Of a stretch of DNA of 35,786 bases, positions 7,785 to 15,927 are shown one piece after another. Position numbers and translations under genes: made by a program. The stretch's first letter is position 1. Every line of letters begins with the position of its first letter. The notes under the pieces were generated by a model. The model ran no database searches. It was not told the DNA's origin and saw nothing but the letters and a program-made list of their open reading frames with translations. This stretch comes from DASWKG01 sp036396755 (GTDB taxonomy: Bacteria; Actinomycetota; UBA4738; CALAEC01): positions 1 through 35,786 of the forward strand of contig DASWKG010000106.1 in assembly GCA_036396755.1 (NCBI GenBank), written 5' to 3'.

Positions 7785-8753
7785 TCACTCGCCGGCGGCA
7801 TCGCCGACGAGCCGGCGGAACCGCTCGATGTCGATGTTGCCGCCCGAGAGGATCGCGGCGACCCGCGCGTCGCGCACGTCGAGCTTGCCGGCGAGCAAGG
7901 CGGCGACGCACACCGCCCCGCTCGGCTCGACGACCAGCTTCACCTGCTCGAAGAGGAAGCGCATCGCCTCGATGATCTCCTCGTCGCTCACGAGCACGAT
8001 CTGGTCGATCACCGTGCGGTTCACCTCGAAGGTGAGCCGTCCCGGGCGGTCGATCTGGAGCCCGTCCGCGATCGTCCGGGGATAGCTCTGAAGGGCGACC
8101 CGCTCGCCGGCCTCGAGTGACCGCTTCGTGTCGTCGGCGCCCTCCGGTTCCACGCCCACGACCCGAACCCCCGGGAGCAGGGCCTTGGCGGCCGTGCCGG
8201 AGCCGGCGATCAGCCCGCCGCCTCCCACCGGCGCCATCAGGACGTCCAGCGCCGGCTCGTCCCGGGCGATCTCGAGTCCGGTCGTGCCCTGGCCTGCCAT
8301 CACGAGCGGGTCGTCGTACGGGGGGACGAGGACGAGGCCACGATCGGCGGCCAGCGCTGCGCCGAGCGCGGCCCGATCCTCCGTGTACCGGTCGAAGGGC
8401 ACCACCTCGGCCCCGTAGCCACGGGTGGCCGCGACCTTCGAGGCGGGGGCATCCTCGGGCATCAGGATGACGGCGGGGATGCCGTGCAGCTGTGCCGCGA
8501 GCGCGACCGCCTGCGCGTGGTTTCCCGACGAGTACGCGGCCACCCCCGCTCGGCGTTCCTCGGGGGACATCGCCGACACCTTGTTGAAGGCGCCCCGGAT
8601 CTTGAACGCCCCCGCCCGCTGGAGGTTCTCGGCCTTCAGGAACATCTCGCCGCCCGTCCGCTCGTCGAGGGCGGAAGATCGCAGCAGGGGGGTGCGCACG
8701 GCCACGCCCGCGAGCCGGGCGGCCGCGGCCCGCACGTCGTCGAGTCCGATCAA
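7785..8753 (-). CDS. PLP-dependent threonine/serine dehydratase (no ACT domain)
   Basis: The 322-residue type II PLP enzyme has the Schiff-base lysine K51 in AFKIRGAFNK, the substrate loop SGNHAQ at 76-81, the phosphate-binding loop GGGGLIAG at 177-184 and a C-terminal SGGNID. Length and lack of an ACT domain fit catabolic threonine dehydratases (2-oxobutyrate plus ammonia) or serine racemase-like enzymes; sequence alone does not separate these. The start is uncertain: TTG 8753 gives MIGLDDVRAAAARLAG, which matches the usual family start, but has no Shine-Dalgarno sequence. A TAGACT -10 box and an ATG at 8773 lie just upstream in the -1 frame. The gene converges on the GGDEF-EAL gene and is divergent from the M23 gene. 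Confidence 0.88.
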   Translation of the reverse strand: MIGLDDVRAAAARLAGVAVRTPLLRSSALDERTGGEMFLKAENLQRAGAFKIRGAFNKVSAMSPEERRAGVAAYSSGNHAQAVALAAQLHGIPAVILMPEDAPASKVAATRGYGAEVVPFDRYTEDRAALGAALAADRGLVLVPPYDDPLVMAGQGTTGLEIARDEPALDVLMAPVGGGGLIAGSGTAAKALLPGVRVVGVEPEGADDTKRSLEAGERVALQSYPRTIADGLQIDRPGRLTFEVNRTVIDQIVLVSDEEIIEAMRFLFEQVKLVVEPSGAVCVAALLAGKLDVRDARVAAILSGGNIDIERFRRLVGDAAGE

Positions 8754-8781
8754 GGGAGGCCGTCGGGGGACATGGGGGGTG

Positions 8782-8787
8782 AGTCTA
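8782..8787 (-). promoter_or_regulatory. -10 box (TAGACT), leaderless-type
   Basis: TAGACT lies 8 nt before ATG 8773 on the minus strand, the spacing seen at the leaderless genes of this window. That ATG is not in frame with the dehydratase and stops after seven codons. Confidence 0.4.
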
Positions 8788-8896
8788 CCGAGCGGAGCGG
8801 GCGGCCCGACGTTCGTCCCGGATCCGCCTCCCGGTTGCCTTGCTCCGCGGCCGGAGAGGTGAAAGGATCGGAGCCCGATCGAGGAGAACCGCGACC

Positions 8897-11638
8897 GTGA
8901 GAAGAGGCCCGCGTCCCGCCTTTGTCCGTGGACCCGCGCTCCTCGTCTTCCTGGGCCTCGTGCTCTCACCGGCGGCCTCGCCCGCCGCGGCCGTCCCCGA
9001 TACCACCATCACGTCGGGTCCCTCCGGAGCCGTCGCCAGCGGATCGGCCACCTTCGAGTTCGCGTCGAACGAAGCGACGGCGACGTTCGAGTGCTCGCTC
9101 GACGCGGCGCCCTTCACCGCCTGTTCCTCGCCGGCGACGATCTCGGGGCTCGCCGAGGGGGCGCACACGTTCGGGGTGCGGGCGGTGGATGCCCGAGGCG
9201 TTCGCGATCCCGATCCCGCCTCCCGGGAGTGGATCGTCGACCTGACCCCGCCCGAGACGACCATCACATCGGGCCCCTCCGGCACCGTGCCGGACACCAG
9301 CGTGACCTTCGAGTTCAGCGCGACCGAGGAGCCCGCGACCTTCGAGTGCGGCCTCGACGGGGAGGCACTCACCGCGTGTGTGCCTCCCAAGGAATACTCG
9401 ATGCTCGTCGCCGGGTCGCACGAGTTCAGGGTTCGCGCGATCGATGCCGCCGGCAACGCCGACGGGTCTCCCGCGAGCAGGACGTTCGCCGTCGAGGAAG
9501 CTGCGGAGGTGGACCTCTGCCCGGGCGGCCGTCGCCCGGCCGGCGATCTCGTGTTCGGATGCTCGGCGGGAGACGTCATCCGCGAGCCCGGCCTGCTGCT
9601 CGATCCGGCAGCCGAGCAGATCGGCGAGGGCATCAGGATGCTGGGACAGGACGCGAAGCTCGCGGACGCCATCCCGCCACTGGACGCCGCGATGAACCTG
9701 GTCGAGACGGCCGGGGATCAGCTGGGCGGAGGGAAGCCGTGCGCTGCCGATGGAACCTTCGGCAGGGCCGCCGTGGAGATGAACGAGGCCCTCGAGCTTG
9801 CCGGAGGCGCCGTCGCGCAGAAGGAGATGGATCTGGCGGCTCAGCCGCGGGAGGGGCGCGGCGACGTGGAGTTCGCCGACATGGACCTCGCGTCGGCGCA
9901 TCACGTGGAGTCGCTGACGTCCGACCTTGTGCAGGAGGCACTCGACCTCGCGCCGGCGCTCGGCATGATCTGTGATGCGCTGTCGCGGGGGTTCGACGTC
10001 CGCGGGGTCATCACCGGCGTCGACGACTCGGGCGGCACCTTCCGCATCGGCAGGCGGAGCTTCCTGCTGCCGCACGGCGTTCGCCGCGAGCCCATCTACG
10101 AGGGAGAGACGGCGAGGGTCGTCGGTCGCAGGTTCGGCGACGGAACGTCGCTCGCCGACCGGGTGATCGATCTCGATGCCGGGATCGGGAGAGGCTTCGC
10201 CGTCTTCAAGTGCATCGACTGGAGGGTCGCGCCGATCCAGCCGGCCCCGGGCTTCGGGAACCCCTGGACGCTGCACCACCCCAGCGCCTACCGGGTCAAC
10301 TCGCTGCACCTGCTCGAGACGGGCCAGCGGGTCGGTGCCGAGGACCTCGGCTGCAAGTCGAAGATCTCCAAGGGCATGATCCGGTACTCCCTGAAGGTGG
10401 ACGTGGAGCAGGGGCCGGTGAAGGAGACGATCGCCACCGACCTGCGCGGTTCGGACACGCCGGTCCAGCTCCCGGAGTTCATCGGCAACGGCCAGGCTAC
10501 GCTCATCGTCACCACGCAGGCCCGGAGCTGCACGAAGAAGGTGATCCAGGGCGGGGGCGACCAGTTCAAGAAGGTGCAGACGGTGTGCGGGTCGCCCGAC
10601 GTGAAGGGGACCGAGACCTACCAGATCAAGGCGCAGCCGCTCGGTCACTACGCGACGGCGTTCTACGACGAGACGGAGTTCAGCCTCGTGGACGACGAGC
10701 AGGCCGGCGAGTTCGAGTCGGTCAAGGTCACGGGGGTGAACCTCACGGAGATCGGGCCGGGGATCGATCCGGTCTTCTCGGCGAAGGGGTACCGGATCAC
10801 CGGTGGCATGCCGGCGAACTCGTACGTGCCGGTGGCGGTCAACCAGGAGTTCGCGATCTTCGAGCACACGACGAACTCGGGGCTCATCCAAGCGCGGATC
10901 GCCGGGAGCCGGAACGGGAAGACGTTCTGGTACAGCGCCGCACTGCCAGAGATCCAGAAGGACATGATCGCCGAGTGTCCTCCGATCAGCTCGTCCACCA
11001 TCCCCACCGGGCCGCCCCGACCCCCCGACGACGACCCCGACACCGTCGACCCGCCGACCTGGCCGCCCGCCGCGCCCTACACGCTGCAGTCGGTGGGGAA
11101 CAGCTACTACGAGCTGCCGTTCCCGCCCGGCTTCAGCCCGGGAACCGGGCTCGTGAACATCGACGATCCCACGGCATCGGCCCGACACCCGGAATGGCAG
11201 GCCTACGCGCTCGACCTTGGGGGGCCGCTCGAGACGCCGATCCACGCCGCCCGTGGGGGCACGGTGACCTTCGTCGAGGAGTCGGACCCCTACAACTTCG
11301 ACGACCCGGAACGGCCGGATGACTGGACGGGCATCGGCAACTACCTGTTCATCCGCCATGAGGACGGCACCTACGCCGTTTACTTCCACATCACCGAGAA
11401 CGGCGTGTTCGTCGATCAGTTCGACACCGTGCATCGTGGCGACGTGATCGCCGAGGTCGGCAACACGGGCGGGTCCTCCGGCCCGCACGTGCACATCGGG
11501 TTCGCCACGACGGAGACGCACAACGTACCCACCGACGTCAAGCGGGTCCGCTTCCACCTCTTGGTCGGGTTCCCTCCCGTGGAGATGGACTGCTACATCC
11601 CCCGCAGCGGGGACAAGCTCTTCTCGAGCAACGTTTAG
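8897..11638 (+). CDS. Secreted multidomain protein with C-terminal M23 peptidase domain
   Basis: The 913-residue protein starts at GTG 8897, 8 nt after GAGGAG; earlier in-frame starts would spoil the signal peptide. Residues 1-33 form a Sec signal ending near SPAAA. Two Ig-like repeats of about 85 residues follow (each opening TTITSGPSG, at 36 and 121), then a helical segment and a small beta domain at about 370-440. A long unassigned region and a proline/aspartate-rich linker follow. The M23 (LytM-like) domain occupies about 765-880: YALD with D773, YFHI with H831 and GPHVHI with H864/H866, supporting zinc-dependent cell-wall cleavage outside the cell. The usual first zinc histidine (HxxxD) is not at its normal place; H764 is the nearest candidate. 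Substrate is unknown. Confidence 0.85.
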   Translation: MRRGPRPAFVRGPALLVFLGLVLSPAASPAAAVPDTTITSGPSGAVASGSATFEFASNEATATFECSLDAAPFTACSSPATISGLAEGAHTFGVRAVDARGVRDPDPASREWIVDLTPPETTITSGPSGTVPDTSVTFEFSATEEPATFECGLDGEALTACVPPKEYSMLVAGSHEFRVRAIDAAGNADGSPASRTFAVEEAAEVDLCPGGRRPAGDLVFGCSAGDVIREPGLLLDPAAEQIGEGIRMLGQDAKLADAIPPLDAAMNLVETAGDQLGGGKPCAADGTFGRAAVEMNEALELAGGAVAQKEMDLAAQPREGRGDVEFADMDLASAHHVESLTSDLVQEALDLAPALGMICDALSRGFDVRGVITGVDDSGGTFRIGRRSFLLPHGVRREPIYEGETARVVGRRFGDGTSLADRVIDLDAGIGRGFAVFKCIDWRVAPIQPAPGFGNPWTLHHPSAYRVNSLHLLETGQRVGAEDLGCKSKISKGMIRYSLKVDVEQGPVKETIATDLRGSDTPVQLPEFIGNGQATLIVTTQARSCTKKVIQGGGDQFKKVQTVCGSPDVKGTETYQIKAQPLGHYATAFYDETEFSLVDDEQAGEFESVKVTGVNLTEIGPGIDPVFSAKGYRITGGMPANSYVPVAVNQEFAIFEHTTNSGLIQARIAGSRNGKTFWYSAALPEIQKDMIAECPPISSSTIPTGPPRPPDDDPDTVDPPTWPPAAPYTLQSVGNSYYELPFPPGFSPGTGLVNIDDPTASARHPEWQAYALDLGGPLETPIHAARGGTVTFVEESDPYNFDDPERPDDWTGIGNYLFIRHEDGTYAVYFHITENGVFVDQFDTVHRGDVIAEVGNTGGSSGPHVHIGFATTETHNVPTDVKRVRFHLLVGFPPVEMDCYIPRSGDKLFSSNV

Positions 11639-11694
11639 CCCGCCGAGCCGGTCGCGGGGCACCCGGAGCTCGCGAGTCGACGAGCCACCGTCGC

Positions 11695-11700
11695 TAGACT
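11695..11700 (+). promoter_or_regulatory. -10 box (TAGACT) for leaderless pgsA-like gene
   Basis: TAGACT is followed by 7 nt and then ATG 11708, so transcription would begin at or next to the start codon. There is no Shine-Dalgarno sequence and no clear -35 box. Confidence 0.55.
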
Positions 11701-11707
11701 GCGCTCA

Positions 11708-12304
11708 ATGACCGACGACTCCACCGGCGCGACAGCGCGGCAGCTCTCGACCCGCCGCGTCCTGACCGTCCCGAACCTCCTCTCGTTCATCCGCATCGCG
11801 CTCATCCCGGTGTTCGTCATCCTGATCGCCGACGAGGGCTCCCGGCTCGGGGGGTTCGTCCTCCTCGGCTTCGTCCAGGCGACCGATTGGGTCGACGGAT
11901 ACATCGCGCGGCGCTACGACCAGGTGACCGAGCTCGGCAAGCTCCTCGATCCCTTCGCCGATCGCCTTGCGGTGGCGGCCGCCCTCATCACCTTCGTCGC
12001 CGTCGACATCTTCCCGCTCTGGGCCGCGCTCCTCGTGCTCGTGCGCGACGGGCTCATCCTGCTCGCGGCCGCCTACCTCGGGATCACGCGCGGCCCGCGG
12101 ATCGACGTGCGCCGCATCGGCAAGATCGCGACCTTCACGCTGATGTGGGCGATCCCCATGATCGCGTGGGGGAACGCCGGGCTCCCGATCGACGACGTCG
12201 CGGTCGTGCTGGGCTGGGTCTGGTTCCCGGTCGGGATCCTCGAGTACTACGCGGCGACCGCCGCCTACGTCGTGGACCTTCGCCGGGCGTTCGCCTCGCG
12301 GTAA
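11708..12304 (+). CDS. pgsA: CDP-alcohol phosphatidyltransferase, PgsA/PgsA2-like
   Basis: The 198-residue integral membrane protein carries the full CDP-alcohol phosphotransferase signature D-x2-DG-x2-AR-x8-G-x3-D-x3-D, running from DWVDGYIAR to LLDPFAD at about residues 60-85, with several hydrophobic helices on both sides. The family transfers a phosphatidyl group from CDP-diacylglycerol to an alcohol, here probably glycerol 3-phosphate, giving phosphatidylglycerol phosphate. Its position ahead of DUF881/DUF1290/DUF881/gcvH matches M. tuberculosis pgsA2 (Rv1822). Exact alcohol acceptor (glycerol phosphate, inositol phosphate or phosphatidylglycerol) is not fixed by the motif. It is probably translated from a leaderless mRNA. 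Confidence 0.9.
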   Translation: MTDDSTGATARQLSTRRVLTVPNLLSFIRIALIPVFVILIADEGSRLGGFVLLGFVQATDWVDGYIARRYDQVTELGKLLDPFADRLAVAAALITFVAVDIFPLWAALLVLVRDGLILLAAAYLGITRGPRIDVRRIGKIATFTLMWAIPMIAWGNAGLPIDDVAVVLGWVWFPVGILEYYAATAAYVVDLRRAFASR

Positions 12305-12347
12305 CCACGCGGACTCCTCGAGCGGGATGGGCGCGCGGAGGCACGGG

Positions 12348-12353
12348 TATCAT
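12348..12353 (+). promoter_or_regulatory. -10 box (TATCAT) for leaderless nucleotidyltransferase gene
   Basis: TATCAT is followed by 7 nt and ATG 12361, matching the leaderless spacing of other genes here. The in-frame ATG 12352 overlaps this box, which argues for 12361 as the true start. Confidence 0.55.
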
Positions 12354-12360
12354 GTGCCGG

Positions 12361-14853
12361 ATGAAGGCCGTCGTCATGGCGGGCGGCCAGGGGACCCGAC
12401 TTCGCCCGCTCACGAGCAACCAGCCGAAGCCCATGCTCCCGATCGTGGGCCGGCCGATGATGGAGCACGTCCTGCGGCTGATCCGCCGCCACGGGATCAC
12501 CGAGACCGTCGCGACCGTGCAGTTCCTCGCGAGCGTCATCCGCAACTACTTCGGCGACGGCGCCGACCTCGACCTCGACCTCTCCTACGCGACCGAGGAC
12601 GAGCCGCTCGGCACCGCCGGCAGCGTGAAGAACGCCGAGCACTTCCTCGACGACACGTTCCTCGTCATCTCGGGCGACGCGGTCACCGACATCGACCTCA
12701 CCGAGACGGTTCGCTTCCACAAGGACCGCGGCGCGGCCGTGACCGTGGTGCTCAAGCGGGTGGAGAACCCGCTCGAGTTCGGCATCGTGATCGCCGACGA
12801 GGAGGGCCGGATCGAGCGCTTCCTCGAGAAGCCGGGTTGGGGCGAGGTGTTCAGCGACACGATCAACACGGGCATCTACGTCATCGAGCCATCGGTCCTC
12901 GGGGAGGTGCCGGCAGGGGAGGAGTTCGACTTCGCCCACGACCTTTTCCCGCTGCTGCTCGAGCAAGGCCTGCCTCTCTACGGATACGTGACCGATTCCT
13001 ATTGGACCGATGTGGGCAATCTCGAGGCCTACCTGACCGTGCACCGCGACATCCTTGAACGGAAGGTGAAGCTGGAGGTCGAGGGTTTCGAGCTGAAGGG
13101 GGGAGTGTGGCTCGGGGAGGGAGCCGAGATCGACCCTGAAGCGAACGTGAACGGTCCGGTCTACATCGGGGACAACTCGAGGATCGAGGCCGACGCGACG
13201 ATCAGGGAGCACTCGGTGCTCGGCCGCGGCGTGGTGGTCAAGTCGGGCGCGTTCGTGCACCGCGCGATCGTGCACGATCACGCCTACATCGGGACGTCGG
13301 CGTCGCTGCGCGGCTGCGTCGTCGGCAAGAACACCGACATCAAGCACGGCGCCCGTCTGGAGGAGGAGGTCGTGGTCGCCGACCAGTGTCACGTCGGCGA
13401 GGGCGCGGTCCTCAGCCCGCGCGTCAAGGTCTTCCCCTTCAAGACGATCGAGCCCGGAGCGCTCGTTACCAAGAGCATCGTCTGGGAGACGCGCGCGGCC
13501 CGCAGCCTGTTCAGCGAGCGTGGCGTGTCGGGGCTCGTGAACATCGACGTCACCCCCGAGATGGCGATGCGGCTCGCGCTCGCGTACTCGGGCACCAAGC
13601 CGAAGCGCTCGGTGCTCGTCGCCGGCCGCGACGCCACGCGCACGGCTCGCGTGATCAAGCGGGCGATGGTGGCCGGCATCAACGCGGCGGGCGTGCACGC
13701 GCACGACCTCGAGCTGGTCCCCACCCCGGTCACGCGGTTCTACGCCCGCACCACCCGGGCCACCGGCGGCATCGTCGTTCGCTCCACGCCCTACGACCCA
13801 CAGTCGGTCGACATCCAGTTCATCGACGACCGCGGGATCGACATCGATCCCGCCGAGCAGCGGAAGGTCGAGCGCGCGTTCTTCCGCGACGACCTCCGCC
13901 GCGCCTTCCACACCGAGTTCGGCGAGCTCACGTTCCCGCCGCGCGGCCGCGAGTACTACCTGCGCGGCATGGAGGACGCGATCGACGCCGAGGTCGTGCG
14001 CGCGGCCCGGCCCAAGATCGTCGTCGACTACGGGTTCGGCGCCGCGGCGGTCACCTCGCCGGTGGTGCTCGGCCGCCTCGGCGTCGACGTCCTGGCGGCG
14101 AACGCGACCGTCGACGAGCAACGCGTGCTCCTCTCGCGCACCGACGCCGATCGACACGTCCGCGAGCTCGCGGGTCTCGTGCGGGCCAGCGGCGCCGATC
14201 TCGGCGCGATGATCGACACCACCGGGGAGCGGGTGCGGCTCGTGGACGGGAGTGGCGTCGTGATCGACCTCGCCCAGGCCCTGCTGGTGTACGTGCGCCT
14301 GATCGCCGAGACGACCGATTCGCCCCGGGTCGCCGTCCCCGTCTACACCTCGCGGGTGATCGACGAGATGGTGGACGCGCGCGGGGGAGCGGTCGAGTGG
14401 ACGGGCATCTCGCCCTCGGCGCTCTCCGCCGCGAGCGACCGGGGGGACGTGGACTTCGGCGGTGCGGAGGGCGGCGGTTACATCTTCCCCGAGTTCCTGC
14501 CCGCGTTCGACGGGTTGATGAGCCTCGTGAAGCTGATCGAGCTGCTCGCCAAGACCGGGCGCAGCCTCGCCGAGGTGGTCGACGGCCTGCCCGAGACGCA
14601 CGTGGTGCGTGTGGAGGTTCCCACCGCGTGGGAGGCGAAGGGCACCGTCATGCGTCGGATGGTGGAGCGGCAGGAGGACGGCGAGGTCGTCACCATCGAC
14701 GGGATGAAGCGGTACCGCGGACGCGACTGGGTGCTGGTCGTGCCCGACCCGGTCGAGCCGGTGATCCGGATCTGGGCCGAGGCCGACGACGAGGACGGCG
14801 CGGAGGGCCTCGCCTCCGAGTTCGCCGGGCTCGTCGAAGAGATGCGCGGCTGA
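12361..14853 (+). CDS. Nucleotidyltransferase-hexapeptide-phosphomannomutase-like fusion
   Basis: The 830-residue protein has three parts. An NTP-transferase domain (1-235) has GGQGTRLRP at 8-16, K24, D106, K157 and N169, as in mannose-1-phosphate guanylyltransferases and related NDP-sugar synthases. A left-handed beta-helix of hexapeptide repeats covers about 255-370. A phosphohexomutase-like region covers about 385-830 but its key loops are degenerate: the catalytic TASHNP loop reads RSTPYDP (474-480), the metal loop DGDGDR reads DTTGER (619-624), and the sugar loop GGExSGH reads GGAEGGG (700-706). I infer active sugar-nucleotide synthesis with a non-catalytic, perhaps regulatory, mutase domain. 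Proteins of this size and layout are encoded next to pgsA-like genes in streptomycetes. The sugar and nucleotide are not certain. Confidence 0.88.
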   Translation: MKAVVMAGGQGTRLRPLTSNQPKPMLPIVGRPMMEHVLRLIRRHGITETVATVQFLASVIRNYFGDGADLDLDLSYATEDEPLGTAGSVKNAEHFLDDTFLVISGDAVTDIDLTETVRFHKDRGAAVTVVLKRVENPLEFGIVIADEEGRIERFLEKPGWGEVFSDTINTGIYVIEPSVLGEVPAGEEFDFAHDLFPLLLEQGLPLYGYVTDSYWTDVGNLEAYLTVHRDILERKVKLEVEGFELKGGVWLGEGAEIDPEANVNGPVYIGDNSRIEADATIREHSVLGRGVVVKSGAFVHRAIVHDHAYIGTSASLRGCVVGKNTDIKHGARLEEEVVVADQCHVGEGAVLSPRVKVFPFKTIEPGALVTKSIVWETRAARSLFSERGVSGLVNIDVTPEMAMRLALAYSGTKPKRSVLVAGRDATRTARVIKRAMVAGINAAGVHAHDLELVPTPVTRFYARTTRATGGIVVRSTPYDPQSVDIQFIDDRGIDIDPAEQRKVERAFFRDDLRRAFHTEFGELTFPPRGREYYLRGMEDAIDAEVVRAARPKIVVDYGFGAAAVTSPVVLGRLGVDVLAANATVDEQRVLLSRTDADRHVRELAGLVRASGADLGAMIDTTGERVRLVDGSGVVIDLAQALLVYVRLIAETTDSPRVAVPVYTSRVIDEMVDARGGAVEWTGISPSALSAASDRGDVDFGGAEGGGYIFPEFLPAFDGLMSLVKLIELLAKTGRSLAEVVDGLPETHVVRVEVPTAWEAKGTVMRRMVERQEDGEVVTIDGMKRYRGRDWVLVVPDPVEPVIRIWAEADDEDGAEGLASEFAGLVEEMRG

Positions 14854-14863
14854 CGGTGCCGGC

Positions 14864-15601
14864 GTGACCGAGCGCTCGCCGCAGCGGGTGGGGCTCACCC
14901 TTGTCCTCGCGCTGTTCGGCTTCCTGCTCGCGGTGGGGGTCATCCAGGAGCGGCTCCGCGAGGAGGAGGAGTCATCCCCGCTCCGCCGGGCTCAGCTCGA
15001 ATCGCTGGTCCAGCAGCGACGCGACACGATCTCCGAGCTCGCCCGCGAGGTCGAGCGCCTGGCGGCCCGCGTCGACGAGGTCCAGCGCGAGAGCGGACGG
15101 GACTCCGAGGAGGTCCGGGGCGTGCTGGCCGAGATCGCGGCCCTCGAGGCGCGAGCCGGCGTCGCCGGGGTGCAGGGCCCCGGGCTCGTCGTGGAGCTCT
15201 CCGACAGCCCCGAGGTGCCGCAGACCCTCGAGGAGGTGAGCGACCTGCGCATCCAGGACGTCGACGTCCAGCTCGTCGTCAACTCGCTGTGGCGAGCCGG
15301 CGCGGAAGCGATCAGCGTGAACGGCCTGCGCGTCGCCTCGACGACCGCCATCCGCAAGGCGGGGAGCGCGATCCTCGTGAACTACCGCGCGGTCGCCTCG
15401 CCGTATCGCGTGTCGGCGATCGGCTCGCCCGAGGCGCTGGAGAGCGGCCTGCTCGGCTCGGAGATCGCCCAGCGGTTCGAGGTCTGGGAGGACGTGTACG
15501 GGCTCGGGTTCGAGGTCGGCCGGTCCGACCGCGTGGTGGCGCCCGCGCTCGCGGGCCTCCCCGAGCTGCGCTGGGCGGCCCCGGAGGGAGGCGCCTCGTG
15601 A
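14864..15601 (+). CDS. DUF881 membrane-anchored protein (first copy)
   Basis: The 245-residue protein has one N-terminal membrane helix (about 8-27), an extended coiled coil (about 30-95) and a DUF881 domain with the recurring GPGLVVELSD, LVVNSLWRAGAEAISVNG and NYRAVASPYRVSAIG stretches. DUF881 proteins occur as a pair flanking a small DUF1290 protein in many actinobacteria and firmicutes, next to division or envelope genes; no biochemical role is established. Translation starts at GTG 14864, 10 nt after the previous stop, and the stop overlaps the next GTG by 4 nt, so the three genes are translationally coupled. It is homologous to Rv1823 by position and domain. Confidence 0.9.
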   Translation: MTERSPQRVGLTLVLALFGFLLAVGVIQERLREEEESSPLRRAQLESLVQQRRDTISELAREVERLAARVDEVQRESGRDSEEVRGVLAEIAALEARAGVAGVQGPGLVVELSDSPEVPQTLEEVSDLRIQDVDVQLVVNSLWRAGAEAISVNGLRVASTTAIRKAGSAILVNYRAVASPYRVSAIGSPEALESGLLGSEIAQRFEVWEDVYGLGFEVGRSDRVVAPALAGLPELRWAAPEGGAS

Positions 15602-15927
15602 TCGCGGTCATCGCGCTCGCCGCGGGGATCGCCGTCGGGCTGCTGCTCGAGCCCTCGCTGCCGGGGACGCTCGCGCCCTACCTCCCCGTGGTGGTGGTCG
15701 CCGCGCTCGACACGGTGCTCGCCGGCATGCGCTCGCGGCTCGAGGGCGGTTACCAGGAGGCCGAGTTCATCGTCGCGTTCCTCTCCAACACGGCCCTGGC
15801 CGCCTTCATCGTGTGGGTGGGCGACCGGCTCGGGGCGCCCGACCTCGAGATCGGCATCATCGTCGTGTTCGGGATCCGCATGTTCCAGAGCCTCGCCGGC
15901 ATCCGCCGCTTCATCTTCCGCGAATGA
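15598..15927 (+). CDS. Small basic membrane protein, DUF1290
   Basis: The 109-residue protein has three or four hydrophobic helices, the last ending FGIRMFQSLAGIRRFIF with a basic tail. This fits the small basic protein (DUF1290) family always found between two DUF881 genes (Rv1824 in M. tuberculosis). Start GTG 15598 overlaps the upstream stop (GTGA) and the stop overlaps the next ATG (ATGA 15924-15927). The function is unknown; an envelope complex with the DUF881 proteins is inferred from gene order. Confidence 0.88.
   Translation: MIAVIALAAGIAVGLLLEPSLPGTLAPYLPVVVVAALDTVLAGMRSRLEGGYQEAEFIVAFLSNTALAAFIVWVGDRLGAPDLEIGIIVVFGIRMFQSLAGIRRFIFRE

Noticed and set aside
5639..7801. Long minus-strand open frame opposite the GGDEF-EAL gene
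   Set aside because: Low-complexity R/D/H/L-rich product with no recognisable motif, fully antisense to catalytic domains.
8966..11662. 898-codon minus-strand open frame opposite the M23 gene
   Set aside because: No domains, biased composition, and no promoter or ribosome-binding site. The plus-strand gene has a signal peptide and a catalytic domain.
12265..14943. 892-codon minus-strand open frame opposite the nucleotidyltransferase fusion
   Set aside because: Shadow frame; the product is rich in H, D, V and R without structure, and the sense strand encodes a clear enzyme.
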